Source of the DNA: Marilutibacter maris
GTDB lineage: Bacteria > Pseudomonadota > Gammaproteobacteria > Xanthomonadales > Xanthomonadaceae
DNA: 33,800 nt
Direction of reading: 5' to 3'
Assembly (NCBI RefSeq): GCF_006546735.2
Contig: NZ_VICD02000030.1
Span: 1-33,800, forward strand
Shown here: positions 24,712 through 33,475 of the stretch, one piece after another
Layout: every line of letters starts with the position of its first letter
How positions within the stretch are numbered: position 1 is the first letter of the stretch
The notes under the pieces: generated by a model
What the model saw: only the letters and a program-made list of their open reading frames with translations
Database searches by the model: none
What the model was told of the DNA's origin: nothing
Translations under genes and position numbers: made by a program

Positions 24712-25767
24712 TCAGTTCGCGCGCTGGCGCATCTCGCGCGGGGCCATTCCGGTCCAGCGCTTGAACGCGCGGCGGAACTCGCGCGCGTCGCGGAAGCCGA
24801 CCGCGGCGCCGACCTCGGCGATGCGCGCGTCGGGACTGCGCAGCAGCGCTTCGGCGGCCTCGCGCCGGACCCGGTCGTGGATCGCCTTGTAGCTGGTGCC
24901 GGCATCGCACAGGTGGCGGCGCAGGGTGCGTTCGGTCAGATGCAGCTCGGCGGCGATGTCGATCAGCCTGGGGGCGTCGGCCAATTGCAACAGCAGCAGA
25001 CGCTCGACCGCGCCGACGATCTCGTTGACCGGGCGCTCGGACGGCATCTGCTCGCGGCACAACGCCAGCACGTGGGCGGCGCTGGCCGGGTTGTGGGCCG
25101 GCATCGCGACCTGCAGCCAGCGTCGCTCGATCACGACCCGGTTGCAGCCCGCATCGAAGTCGACCGCGCAGCCGAACACCCGCGCATAGTCGGCGGCATG
25201 CGCCGGCGCCGGGTAGGCGAGTTCGGCGGCCAGCGGGCTGAAGCCTGGGCCGAGCAGGCCGCGGCACAGCATCAGGCAGCTGGCGAACAGCTCCTCGCAC
25301 AGGAACGGCTCGATCTCCGCCTCGCGCGTGCGCATCCGTGCCGACACCGCGACGCAGTCGCGGCCATCGCCGCCGCGGCAGGGCTCCAGTTGCAGCTCCA
25401 TCATCGCGCCGGTGATCGGTGCGTAGTGGATGCCGATCCGCAGCGCCTCGCCGAAATCCTCGGCGGTCAGCATCGCCAGCCCGAGCAGGCCGAAGTGGCC
25501 GACATCCTGGCGTTGCCCGATCACCAGGCCATGAGCCTGGCCGGGCAGGCTGCGCAGGGCGCGGCGGACGATCTCGCAGGCCTGGCGATAGGACAGGTAG
25601 ACCGGCGGGTCGGCCTCGAACTGCGCGCGCTGCAGACGCAGGCCGGCGAACCAGCCTTCGCACGCCACACCGAGCTCGTCGGCCCGCGCGATCAGCCCGG
25701 CGACGATGCCGCTCTTGATGTTGACGACATGGAGCTCGGCGGGGTCCGGGAGGTCGTTCGCTGACAT
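24712..25767 (-). CDS. AraC family transcriptional regulator
   Basis: A 351-residue cytoplasmic regulator with an N-terminal effector-binding domain of the 'Arabinose_bd' (PF12625) type found in OruR/ArgR-like regulators (VYLSYRQACEIVRRALRSLPG, GHFGLLGLAMLTAEDFGEAL, FLCEELFASCLMLCRGLLG). A C-terminal double helix-turn-helix follows (about 265-347: DIAAELHLTERTLRRHLCDAG, then AEVGAAVGFRDAREFRRAFKRWTGMAPREMR). The start ATG 25767 was preferred to ATG 25800. The effector is unknown; relatives sense small metabolites or lipids. It is divergent from the beta-helix gene across a short gap and is the obvious candidate regulator of the beta-helix/cytochrome/TonB-receptor genes, though that link is inferred from position only. 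Confidence 0.92.
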   Translation of the reverse strand: MSANDLPDPAELHVVNIKSGIVAGLIARADELGVACEGWFAGLRLQRAQFEADPPVYLSYRQACEIVRRALRSLPGQAHGLVIGQRQDVGHFGLLGLAMLTAEDFGEALRIGIHYAPITGAMMELQLEPCRGGDGRDCVAVSARMRTREAEIEPFLCEELFASCLMLCRGLLGPGFSPLAAELAYPAPAHAADYARVFGCAVDFDAGCNRVVIERRWLQVAMPAHNPASAAHVLALCREQMPSERPVNEIVGAVERLLLLQLADAPRLIDIAAELHLTERTLRRHLCDAGTSYKAIHDRVRREAAEALLRSPDARIAEVGAAVGFRDAREFRRAFKRWTGMAPREMRQRAN

Positions 25768-25889
25768 ACGCTGGCGTAGCTTGTCCGGTTTGCCCCCCAT
25801 TCTATGCCGGCCTGGCCCTCACGCCCGTGCCACTGGTCATTGGAGACTTCGATGACAGCCGGATGACGGCGGCATCGACAGAGGCAGCG

Positions 25890-27179
25890 ATGAGGGGCAT
25901 CACGATGGCGGGCATCTCGAAGATGGATGGGGGCGGGCGGCCGCCGCGCGCGTGCCCGATCCGGCGCGTGGTGCTGGCGGCGGTCGCGGCGGCGGTGCTG
26001 GGCGCCTGCGGCGATGGCGGTTCGGATTACGTGCCCAGCGCCAACGTGGCCGAGGGCGACGCCGCGTTCGCGCAGGTCCTGCGCGAGAAGCTGCTCGACG
26101 CCAGGCCCGGCGACGTGATCGAGGTGCCGCCGGGGCGCTACAGCTTCGATCGCGGCCTGAGCCTGCGGGTGGACAACGTGACCCTGCGCGGCGCCGGCCA
26201 GGACAAGAGCGTGCTCAGCTTCAAGGGCCAGAAGGCCGGTGCCGAGGGCCTGCTGGTCAATGCCAGCCACTTCACCATCGAGAACCTGGCGATCGAGGAC
26301 GCCAAGGGCGACGGCCTGAAGGTCAACGAGGGTGAGCACATCACCATCCGCGGGGTGCGGGTGGAGTGGACCGGCGGCCCGGACACCGGCAACGGCGGCT
26401 ATGGTCTGTATCCGGTGAAGACCCGCAACGTGCTGATCGAGGATTCGATCGCGATCGGCGCGTCCGACGCCGGCATCTATGTCGGCCAGTCGCGCGAGGT
26501 GATCGTGCGCAACAACCGCGCCGAGTACAACGTCGCCGGCATCGAGATCGAGAACACCGTCAACGCCGACGTGCACGGCAATCTTGCGACAAACAACACC
26601 GGCGGCATCCTGGTGTTCAACATGCCGGCGCTGGAGCAGCCCGGCGGCAACATCCGGGTGTTCGGGAACCGGGTCGTGGCCAACAACACCGCCAACTTCG
26701 GCGCCAAGGGCACACCGGTGGCGAGCGTGCCGGCCGGCAGCGGCGTGGTGATCAATTCCAACGACGATGTCGAGATCTTCGACAACGACATCCAGGACAA
26801 CAAGACCGCCAACATCATCGTCTCCAGCGTCTATTCGACCGGTTACAAGGACGACAGCCGCTCGGACAGCTTCGACCCGTATCCGGAGCGGATCTCGGTG
26901 CACGGCAACCGCCTGTCCGGCGGCGGCGACGCGCCCGACGGGCTCGACCTGAAGGCGCTGAAGGTCTCGGTGTACGGCCTGCGCGGCCGCTTTCCCGACG
27001 TGCTGTGGGACGGCTACCTCAACACCGACCTGGAGGGCGGCCCGCAGATCTGCCTGCGCGACGTGTCGGGGGTGATCAATGCCGATGGCCCCGGCGGCTA
27101 CAAGAACCCCAGTCAGGACCTCGCCGGCCACGACTGCCGGCTGCCGCAACTGCCGACGGTGGACCTGCGGCGTGGCTGA
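25890..27179 (+). CDS. Parallel beta-helix lipoprotein (TIGR03805-like)
   Basis: A 429-residue exported lipoprotein. The signal peptide IRRVVLAAVAAAVLGAC ends in the lipobox LGAC, and no Asp follows the Cys (+2 is Gly), so outer-membrane sorting is expected. The mature part is a right-handed parallel beta-helix: short repeats such as HFTIENLAIEDAKGDGLKV, HITIRGVRVEWTGG, NVLIEDSIAIGASDAGIYVG, EVIVRNNRAEYNVAGIEIEN and VEIFDNDIQDNKTANIIV. This matches the uncharacterised TIGR03805 family, described as regularly encoded near TIGR03806, exactly the gene that follows. Beta-helices of this sort bind or cleave carbohydrates, but no catalytic residues can be named. The frame begins at GTG 25827; I chose ATG 25890 because of AGAGG just upstream, and ATG 25923 would leave a more typical signal peptide. 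Confidence 0.85.
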   Translation: MRGITMAGISKMDGGGRPPRACPIRRVVLAAVAAAVLGACGDGGSDYVPSANVAEGDAAFAQVLREKLLDARPGDVIEVPPGRYSFDRGLSLRVDNVTLRGAGQDKSVLSFKGQKAGAEGLLVNASHFTIENLAIEDAKGDGLKVNEGEHITIRGVRVEWTGGPDTGNGGYGLYPVKTRNVLIEDSIAIGASDAGIYVGQSREVIVRNNRAEYNVAGIEIENTVNADVHGNLATNNTGGILVFNMPALEQPGGNIRVFGNRVVANNTANFGAKGTPVASVPAGSGVVINSNDDVEIFDNDIQDNKTANIIVSSVYSTGYKDDSRSDSFDPYPERISVHGNRLSGGGDAPDGLDLKALKVSVYGLRGRFPDVLWDGYLNTDLEGGPQICLRDVSGVINADGPGGYKNPSQDLAGHDCRLPQLPTVDLRRG

Positions 27180-28398
27180 GGCGCTGTGGAGGCACGACGC
27201 CCCGGCGGCACTGTCGGGGTGGCGTGCCGCGGCGCTGGCGCTCCTGATGGTCGCACTGGTCGCCTGCAAGCCGGTTTCCGGGCCGGTGCGCTTCCATGCC
27301 GAGGGCCAGCCGGCGACGCTGGCGGAATGGAACCTGTTCGTGCGCGAGGACGGGGTGATGGCGCCCAGCGCCGGCGTCGTCCCCTACGACCTCAACACGC
27401 CGCTGTTCTCCGATTACGCGCACAAGCTGCGCACGGTGTGGATGCCCGAGGGCAAGGCGGCCGTCTACGACGGCGAGGCGACGTTCGATTTCCCGGTCGG
27501 CACCATCATCAGCAAGACCTTCTATTACCCGCGCGTGGCCGGCGAGGCGGCTGACAGCGACGCGGTGCTGCGCAGCCAGGGCGGCGAGGGCGCGCTGGCC
27601 GGCGGTCGCCTGCAACTGGACAAGGTGCGCCTGATCGAGACCCGTCTGCTGGTGCGGCGCGAGGCGGGTTGGGTGGCGCTGCCCTACGTGTGGAACCGCG
27701 AGCAGACCGAGGCGCGGCTGATGCGCAGCGGCGAGCTGGTACCGCTGACCCTGGTCGAAGGCGACGACGGCGCGGGCGGCCGCGAGTCGGCCATGCGCGA
27801 GTCGGCGTTGTACCAGGTCCCCGACCAGAACCAGTGCGCCGGTTGCCACGGCACCGAAATCCGCAGCCGCGCGCTGGAGCCGATCGGCCCGAAGGCGCGG
27901 CATCTGAATCGCGACTTCGATTATGTCGATACCGATGACAGCCCGGTGCGCGAGAACCAGTTGCGGCATTGGCGTGCGCAGGGCTATCTGCGGGACCTGC
28001 CGGCCGATGGTGCGATGCCGCGGGTCGCCGACTGGCGCGATGGAACGCAGACCGTCGAGGCGCGCGCGCGCGCCTATCTGGACATCAACTGCGCGCATTG
28101 CCACAGCCCCGGGGGCCCCGGCAACACCTCCGGCCTGTGGCTGGGCAGCGCGGTCGATCAGCCGCTCAGGCTGGGCCGATGCAAGCTGCCGATCGCGGCC
28201 GGGCACGGCACCGGCGACCGCCGTTTCGGCATCGTGCCGGGCCATCCGGAACGTTCGATCCTGAGCTATCGCATGATCAGCACCGATCCGGGCGTGATGA
28301 TGCCCGAGCTGGGGCGCAGCGTCGTCCATCGCGAGGGCGTGGCCCTGATCGAAGCCTGGATCGCGGCCCAGACCGGCGAGTGCGGAGACGCCGGATGA
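27172..28398 (+). CDS. Di-haem c-type cytochrome lipoprotein (TIGR03806 / SO2930-like)
   Basis: A 408-residue exported protein with two haem c attachment motifs, CAGCH at about residue 222 (NQCAGCHGTE) and CAHCH at about 307 (INCAHCHSPGGPGN). The signal peptide AAALALLMVALVAC ends in a lipobox, so the protein is probably membrane-anchored on the periplasmic side. The N-terminal half contains VPYDLNTPLFSDYAHKLRTVWMP, FPVGTIISKTFYYP and LPYVWNREQTEARL, typical of the uncharacterised TIGR03806 family (SO2930-type di-haem cytochromes, as I recall the name). The GTG start at 27172 overlaps the beta-helix gene by 8 nt, so the two are coupled. The frame remains open to 27079, but that part lacks a signal sequence. 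Its electron donor or substrate is unknown. Confidence 0.88.
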   Translation: MAEALWRHDAPAALSGWRAAALALLMVALVACKPVSGPVRFHAEGQPATLAEWNLFVREDGVMAPSAGVVPYDLNTPLFSDYAHKLRTVWMPEGKAAVYDGEATFDFPVGTIISKTFYYPRVAGEAADSDAVLRSQGGEGALAGGRLQLDKVRLIETRLLVRREAGWVALPYVWNREQTEARLMRSGELVPLTLVEGDDGAGGRESAMRESALYQVPDQNQCAGCHGTEIRSRALEPIGPKARHLNRDFDYVDTDDSPVRENQLRHWRAQGYLRDLPADGAMPRVADWRDGTQTVEARARAYLDINCAHCHSPGGPGNTSGLWLGSAVDQPLRLGRCKLPIAAGHGTGDRRFGIVPGHPERSILSYRMISTDPGVMMPELGRSVVHREGVALIEAWIAAQTGECGDAG

Positions 28399-28446
28399 GC
28401 GCATCGCCGGGCCGCTGTGCAACCGAGTGCGACCCCGGCGGAAAAC

Positions 28447-28489
28447 GCCCGGCATCCGCCTGGAGTGGGGGCTTCAGCGGATGTCGGGC
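28447..28489. repeat. Inverted repeat downstream of the cytochrome gene
   Basis: Arms CCCGGCATCCGC (28448-28459) and GCGGATGTCGGG (28477-28488) pair over 12-13 bp (one G-U in RNA) around a 17-nt loop, 50 bp after the cytochrome stop. No T-run follows. It may be an mRNA 3'-end stabiliser or an operator in front of the TonB receptor. Confidence 0.6.
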
Positions 28490-28503
28490 CCGCGGGGGCG
28501 GCG

Positions 28504-28526
28504 ACGGCCCGGGATCGCCGGGCCGT
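28504..28526. repeat. Perfect hairpin between cytochrome and TonB-receptor genes
   Basis: ACGGCCCGG (28504-28512) and CCGGGCCGT (28518-28526) form a perfect 9-bp stem with a GATCG loop. It lacks a T-run, so intrinsic termination is doubtful. The rest of the 247-bp gap shows no gene; it may contain the TonB-receptor promoter. Confidence 0.6.
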
Positions 28527-28645
28527 GTACATGCGCGTCGATATGGCGTATTGCTGCCGCACATCCATCCGCAATCCGGATCATCCACGACAGACGCTTC
28601 AGCCAACGACACGTTCACCGCAATCATGGAGTAGGGGAGTACTCA

Positions 28646-31078
28646 ATGACGGTTCGCAAGCATCCCTTGAGCCTGCGCGTACGCCAGGTCCTGTTCGGCG
28701 GCCTCGCCGCCGGAGTCGCGTCCATCGCCTTTGCCGCGCCGCAGGAAGACGGCGCCGATGGCCCCGACGCGACCACCCTCGACGCGATCACGGTCACCGC
28801 GCAGAGCCGCGAACAGGAGCTGCAGGACGTGCCGATCGCCCTGCAGGTGGTCAACGAGCAATTGCTCGACGACATCGCCGCCGAGGACCTGGGCGACATC
28901 GACTCGTTCGTGCCCGGCCTGGTGATCGACAGCCAGCAGCCGACCCAGCCCAGCTTCCAGCTGCGCGGCATCAGCACCGACGATTTCGGCATCGGCACCG
29001 ATCCGGCGGTCGGCGTCTACGTCGACGGTGTCTATGCCGGGCGTGGCGGCGGCGTGCTGTTGCCGTTCACCGACGTCGAGCGAATCGAGGTGCTGAAGGG
29101 CCCGCAGGGCACCCTGTTCGGCCGCAACACCGCCGCCGGCGCGATCTCGATCATCACCCACCGTCCGGGCCCGGAGCTCCAGGCGCGGGCCAAGCTGCGC
29201 CTGGCCGAGGACGGCAAGCAGTACCTGGAGGGCATGGCCAACATCCCGGTCGGCGAGGTATCGGCGTTCCGCTTCAATGGGCTGTTCAACCATGCCGATG
29301 GCTGGTTGCAGGACGCGGCCACCGGCGAGGATCTGTCGCCGGAGAACAATTGGGCGACGCGGGCGGCGTTCAGCACCCGCTTCGGCGACAACACCACCGC
29401 ATGGATCACCTGGGACCACGAGAGCCTCGACCAGCTCGGCCAGGCCACGATCGGCATCGTGCCGTTGCCGCCGGCGCCGGGACTGATTCCGTTGCCGATC
29501 GACGAGACCGCCTACCTGGATCCACGCAGGGTCCCGGCGATGACCGACGCCGACGGCAACGAGGAGTCGCGACGCTTCGACGGCGCGACCCTGATCGTCG
29601 ATCACGCCTTCGAGTGGGGCAATCTGACCTCGACCACGGCCTGGCACGACTACGACTCGGTCAACCGGGTCGAGGAGGACGGCACCAACCGCCGTTATCT
29701 GTACGTCGATTCGACCAACACCGAGAGCAACAGCAACCTCTACCAGGAGTTCCGCTTCAGCGGCACCACCGGCGCGCTGGACTGGGTGGCGGGCGCCAGC
29801 TACTTCAAGGAGAGCGCCGACCAGACCAGCGAGGTCAACGCCTATACCGATTCGGTCGACACCATCGTGCGCAACCTCGGCATGGCGCCGACGCCGGACG
29901 GCACCCTGTACGGCTTCGTCACCCAGGTGATGCAGGCCAACGGCATTCCGCTGAGCCTGCTCGGCCACCAGTGGAACGAGAAGTTCGTCAACGACCTCGA
30001 CACCAAGGCCTATGCGCTGTACGGCGACGTGATCTGGCATGTCAACGATCGCCTGAACCTGACCGTCGGCCTGCGCTACACCCGCGACGAGAAGACCTTC
30101 AGCTGGTTCAACGATCAGCGCGATGCGCCGACCCTGGACGCGACCCTGGACCAGATGGAGGCGCTGGGCATCTTCACCCTGCTCGGCCTGCCGCGCGATG
30201 CCTTCGTCTTCGACATCGCCTTCATCGATCCGCCGGCGCTGATGAACAAGGGCATCACCAACCGCGCCTCGCAATCCTGGGACGACCTCAGCCCGCGCTT
30301 CGTCGTCGATTACCACTTCAGCGACGACCTGATGGGCTTCGCCTCGCTGGCTAAGGGTTACAAGGCCGGCGGCTACAACGCGCTGCAGATCGGCAGCGAG
30401 TTCGACAACGAGGACGTGTGGAACTTCGAGGCCGGCATCAAGCACGCGCTGCCGGAGCATCGGTTGCAGTACAACCTGTCGGCGTACTACTACGTCTATG
30501 ACAACCGCCAGGCGGTGCGCCTGGACAGCACCACCACGATCCCGCGCTTCGTCGTCGACACCTCCGACCTGGAGGCCTGGGGGCTGGACTTCGACGCCCG
30601 CTGGCAGCCGACCGATGCGCTGACCCTGGACCTCAATGCCGCCTTCATCGATTCCACCTACAAGGACTACGTGACCCCGGAGGGCATCGACGTCAGCGGC
30701 CAGGCCACCGGCACGCCGCACTGGTCGGTGGCCGGCGGCGCCAGCTACGTGTGGCGGATGGACGATGCCGGCGACCTGCGGCTGTCGCTGCGTCATGCCT
30801 ACCGCGGCAAGACCCGTTGCAGCGACGAGTCGCAGTCGCAGGGCACCTGTGGGGTCAGCAGCGCGCTGCGACTGGGCGAGGCGCAGGAGCGCACCGACGT
30901 GCGCCTGGGCTGGACCTCGGCCAGCGGCCGCTTCGGCCTGGCGGTCTATGGCACCAACGTCTTCGACAACCAGTACATCAATGCGCTGGGCACCTACGGC
31001 AAGACCGTGCTCGGCACGGTCGGCGCCCGCGTCAGCCAGCCGCGCAGCTGGGGGGTGGAGTTCAGCGCCAACTACTGA
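28646..31078 (+). CDS. TonB-dependent outer-membrane receptor
   Basis: An 810-residue outer-membrane active transporter. It has a signal peptide (LRVRQVLFGGLAAGVASIAFA, cleaved near residue 30), a TonB box-like DAITVTAQ (about 44-51), a plug domain (VPIALQVVNEQLLDD ... FQLRGIST, GVYVDGVYAGRGGG, RIEVLKGPQGTLFGRNTAAGAISI, about 60-165), and a 22-strand barrel with RFVVDYHFSDDLMGFASLAKGYKAGGYNA. The C-terminus SWGVEFSANY ends in an aromatic residue, as needed for barrel assembly. No STN signalling domain is present, so it is a transporter rather than a transducer. AGGGGAG at 28633-28639 supports the ATG. The barrel resembles receptors for organic substrates more than classic siderophore receptors, but the ligand is unknown. 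It follows the beta-helix/cytochrome pair and ends at a strong terminator. Confidence 0.94.
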   Translation: MTVRKHPLSLRVRQVLFGGLAAGVASIAFAAPQEDGADGPDATTLDAITVTAQSREQELQDVPIALQVVNEQLLDDIAAEDLGDIDSFVPGLVIDSQQPTQPSFQLRGISTDDFGIGTDPAVGVYVDGVYAGRGGGVLLPFTDVERIEVLKGPQGTLFGRNTAAGAISIITHRPGPELQARAKLRLAEDGKQYLEGMANIPVGEVSAFRFNGLFNHADGWLQDAATGEDLSPENNWATRAAFSTRFGDNTTAWITWDHESLDQLGQATIGIVPLPPAPGLIPLPIDETAYLDPRRVPAMTDADGNEESRRFDGATLIVDHAFEWGNLTSTTAWHDYDSVNRVEEDGTNRRYLYVDSTNTESNSNLYQEFRFSGTTGALDWVAGASYFKESADQTSEVNAYTDSVDTIVRNLGMAPTPDGTLYGFVTQVMQANGIPLSLLGHQWNEKFVNDLDTKAYALYGDVIWHVNDRLNLTVGLRYTRDEKTFSWFNDQRDAPTLDATLDQMEALGIFTLLGLPRDAFVFDIAFIDPPALMNKGITNRASQSWDDLSPRFVVDYHFSDDLMGFASLAKGYKAGGYNALQIGSEFDNEDVWNFEAGIKHALPEHRLQYNLSAYYYVYDNRQAVRLDSTTTIPRFVVDTSDLEAWGLDFDARWQPTDALTLDLNAAFIDSTYKDYVTPEGIDVSGQATGTPHWSVAGGASYVWRMDDAGDLRLSLRHAYRGKTRCSDESQSQGTCGVSSALRLGEAQERTDVRLGWTSASGRFGLAVYGTNVFDNQYINALGTYGKTVLGTVGARVSQPRSWGVEFSANY

Positions 31079-31156
31079 ACATCGCGGCGGCACCGGCGCC
31101 GCACCCGTTGGAATGCCGGCCGATCCGTTCCGTCCGGCCCGAAAAGTTGCTCCTTG

Positions 31157-31181
31157 CCCCGGCCTCCGTGCCGGGGTTTTT
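31157..31181 (+). terminator. Rho-independent terminator after the TonB receptor
   Basis: CCCCGGC (31157-31163) and GCCGGGG (31170-31176) form a 7-bp stem with loop CTCCGT, followed directly by TTTTTGTTT (31177-31185). It closes the AraC-flanked module and separates it from recG. Confidence 0.85.
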
Positions 31182-31211
31182 GTTTGCGCGCGATCCCGGC
31201 ATGCTTGCGCG

Positions 31212-33335
31212 ATGCCGAAACGTCGCGATGCCGTCGCCATCGACGCCCAGCCGTCCGCCTTGACCGTCCTGCCCGGGGTCGGTGCCAAGGTGGCCGAAAA
31301 GCTGGCGGCGCGCGGCATCGGGAGCCTGCAGGACCTGTGGCTGCACCTGCCGCGCCAGTACGAGGACCGGACCACGATCACGGCGATCGGCGCGCTGGTG
31401 CCCGGTGTCGCCGCCCAGGTCGAGGGCCGGGTCGAGGCGGTCGAACGCGGCTTCCGCTATCGCCCGGTGTTGCGGGTGGCAATCGGCGACGACTCCCACC
31501 AGACCCTGGTGCTGCGCTTCTTCCACTTCCGGGCCGCCCAGGTCGCGCAGTTCCGGCCCGGGGCGCGGGTGCGCTGCTACGGCACGCCGCGACCGGGACA
31601 GAACGGGCTGGAGATCGTCCATCCCAGCTACCGGGTGCTTTCCGATCACGACGACGACGCCCTCGGCGAGCGGCTGGACCCGGTCTATCCGGCGATCGAG
31701 GGGGTCGGCCCGGCGACGCTGCGGCGGCTGATCGGGCTGGCGCTGGACCGCCTGCCCGACGAGGCCAGCCTGGAACTGTTGCCGGCGGGCCTGCGCGAGG
31801 CGCTGCGGCTGCCGTCGCTGCGCGAGGCGCTGCTGACCGTGCACCGGCCACCGGCGGATGCCGACATCGAGGCGCTGCTCGCCGGTACCCACCCGGCGCA
31901 GCGGCGGCTGGTGCTGGAGGAACTGCTCGCCCACCACCTCAGCCTGCGCCGGCAAAGGCTCGCGCAGCAGGCGCATGCGGCGGCGGTGCTGAAGAAGACC
32001 GCGCTCGCCCGGCGGCTGCAGGCGGGGCTGCCGTTCCGTCTGACCGGCGCCCAGGAGCGCGTGTTCGGACAGATCCGCCGCGACCTGGCGCAGCCGCGGC
32101 CGATGCTGCGCCTGGTCCAGGGCGATGTCGGTTCGGGCAAGACCGTGGTCGCGGCGCTGGCGGCGATGCTCGCGGTCGAGGCCGGCAAGCAGGCTGCGCT
32201 GATGGCGCCGACCGAACTGCTCGCCGAGCAGCACCTCAACAACCTGCGCGCCTGGCTCGAACCGCTGGATGTCCGGGTCGCCTGGCTGGCCGGCAAGGTC
32301 ACCGGTCGCGCCCGCACCCAGGTGCTCGCCGAGGTCGCCAGCGGCGACGCGCAGGTGGTGGTCGGCACCCATGCGCTGATGCAGCAGGGCGTCGCGTTCC
32401 ACGACCTGGCACTGGCGATCGTCGACGAGCAGCACCGCTTCGGCGTCCACCAGCGCCTGGCCCTGCGCGACAAGGGGGCGGGCGGCAGCGACGGCGGCGA
32501 TACGCCCGCGTTCGTGCCGCACCAGCTGGTGATGACGGCCACGCCGATTCCGCGCACCCTGGCGATGGCCGCCTACGCCGATCTCGATGTCTCGGCGATC
32601 GACGAACTGCCGCCCGGACGCACACCGGTGCAGACGGTGGCGCTTAGCGCGGGGCGGAGGCCGGAACTGGTCGAACGGATCCGCGCGGCCTGCGCCGAGG
32701 GCCGTCAGGCCTACTGGGTCTGCACCCTGATCGACGACAGCGACGAAGTGGTCGCGCAGGCCGCGCAGACCACGTTCGAAGGACTGTCGGCGCAGTTGTC
32801 GGAACTGCGGGTCGGGCTGGTGCACGGGCGGATGAAGGCGACGGAAAAGCAGGCCGCGATGCGCGCGTTCAAGGACGGCGAGACCGACCTGCTGGTCGCG
32901 ACCACGGTCATCGAGGTCGGTGTCGACGTGCCGAACGCCTCGCTGATGATCATCGAGAACGCCGAGCGGCTTGGCCTGGCCCAGTTGCACCAGTTGCGCG
33001 GCCGGGTCGGTCGCGGCAGCGCGGCGTCCAACTGCGTGTTGCTGTACCAACCGCCGCTGTCGGCATTGGCGAAGCAGCGACTGGAAACGATGCGGCAGAC
33101 CCAGGACGGTTTCGTGATCGCCGAGAAGGACCTGGAACTGCGCGGCCCCGGCGAGCTGCTGGGCACCCGCCAGACCGGGATCGCAGGATTCCGGGTCGCC
33201 GACCTGGTCCGCGACGCCGATCTGCTGCCGCGGGTCCACGAAGTCGGCGAACGGTTGATGGAACAGTCGCCGCAGCTGGCCGACCGGATCGTTGCGCGTT
33301 GGGTCGGCGGCGCCGCTCGCTACGCCTCGGCGTGA
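31212..33335 (+). CDS. recG: ATP-dependent DNA helicase RecG
   Basis: RecG drives branch migration and remodels stalled replication forks. The 707-residue product (E. coli 693) has the N-terminal wedge/OB domain (LPGVGAKVAEKLAARGIGSLQDLWLHLP, then VRCYGTPRPGQNGLEIVHPSY). The helicase motifs follow: Walker A GDVGSGKTVVA (about 303), MAPTELLAEQH, DEQHRFG (motif II), MTATPIPRTLA (motif III), ATTVIEVGVDVPNA and QLRGRVGRG (motifs V and VI), and the C-terminal TRG region GPGELLGTRQTGIAGFRVADL. ATG 31212 gives the standard N-terminus although no ribosome-binding site is obvious. A short insertion KGAGGSDGGDTPAFV lies between motifs II and III. In related genomes recG stands next to ridA; here four genes intervene. 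The stop codon overlaps a repeat. Confidence 0.97.
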   Translation: MPKRRDAVAIDAQPSALTVLPGVGAKVAEKLAARGIGSLQDLWLHLPRQYEDRTTITAIGALVPGVAAQVEGRVEAVERGFRYRPVLRVAIGDDSHQTLVLRFFHFRAAQVAQFRPGARVRCYGTPRPGQNGLEIVHPSYRVLSDHDDDALGERLDPVYPAIEGVGPATLRRLIGLALDRLPDEASLELLPAGLREALRLPSLREALLTVHRPPADADIEALLAGTHPAQRRLVLEELLAHHLSLRRQRLAQQAHAAAVLKKTALARRLQAGLPFRLTGAQERVFGQIRRDLAQPRPMLRLVQGDVGSGKTVVAALAAMLAVEAGKQAALMAPTELLAEQHLNNLRAWLEPLDVRVAWLAGKVTGRARTQVLAEVASGDAQVVVGTHALMQQGVAFHDLALAIVDEQHRFGVHQRLALRDKGAGGSDGGDTPAFVPHQLVMTATPIPRTLAMAAYADLDVSAIDELPPGRTPVQTVALSAGRRPELVERIRAACAEGRQAYWVCTLIDDSDEVVAQAAQTTFEGLSAQLSELRVGLVHGRMKATEKQAAMRAFKDGETDLLVATTVIEVGVDVPNASLMIIENAERLGLAQLHQLRGRVGRGSAASNCVLLYQPPLSALAKQRLETMRQTQDGFVIAEKDLELRGPGELLGTRQTGIAGFRVADLVRDADLLPRVHEVGERLMEQSPQLADRIVARWVGGAARYASA

Positions 33336-33450
33336 TCCCCGGGCTGCGCGGATATCTCCCAAAGTTTGCTGCGCAAACCTTGGGCCCCGCCGGTGCGCTG
33401 CCACACCCCCATTCGCATCTGCGATGCGAATCGCCCCCTGACTCAGGGGG
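33334..33450 (+). repeat. Multi-hairpin intergenic repeat, copy 1
   Basis: Starting inside the recG stop (TGATCCCCGGG), this unit contains GTTTGC/GCAAAC (33364-33378), a perfect ATTCGCATC/GATGCGAAT hairpin (33411-33431) and CCCCCTG/CAGGGGG (33434-33450). It shares its core, from GGATATC onward, with the two units at 33598 and 33720, but its 5' arm is like the one behind spoT. The 465 bp after recG contain only repeats and no gene. Confidence 0.85.
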
Positions 33451-33475
33451 CTGGGTCCGTGCTGTATCGCATCCT

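Noticed and set aside
28643-31381. A 912-codon open frame antisense to the TonB receptor
   Set aside because: No domain or signal; it is a compositional shadow of the receptor gene.
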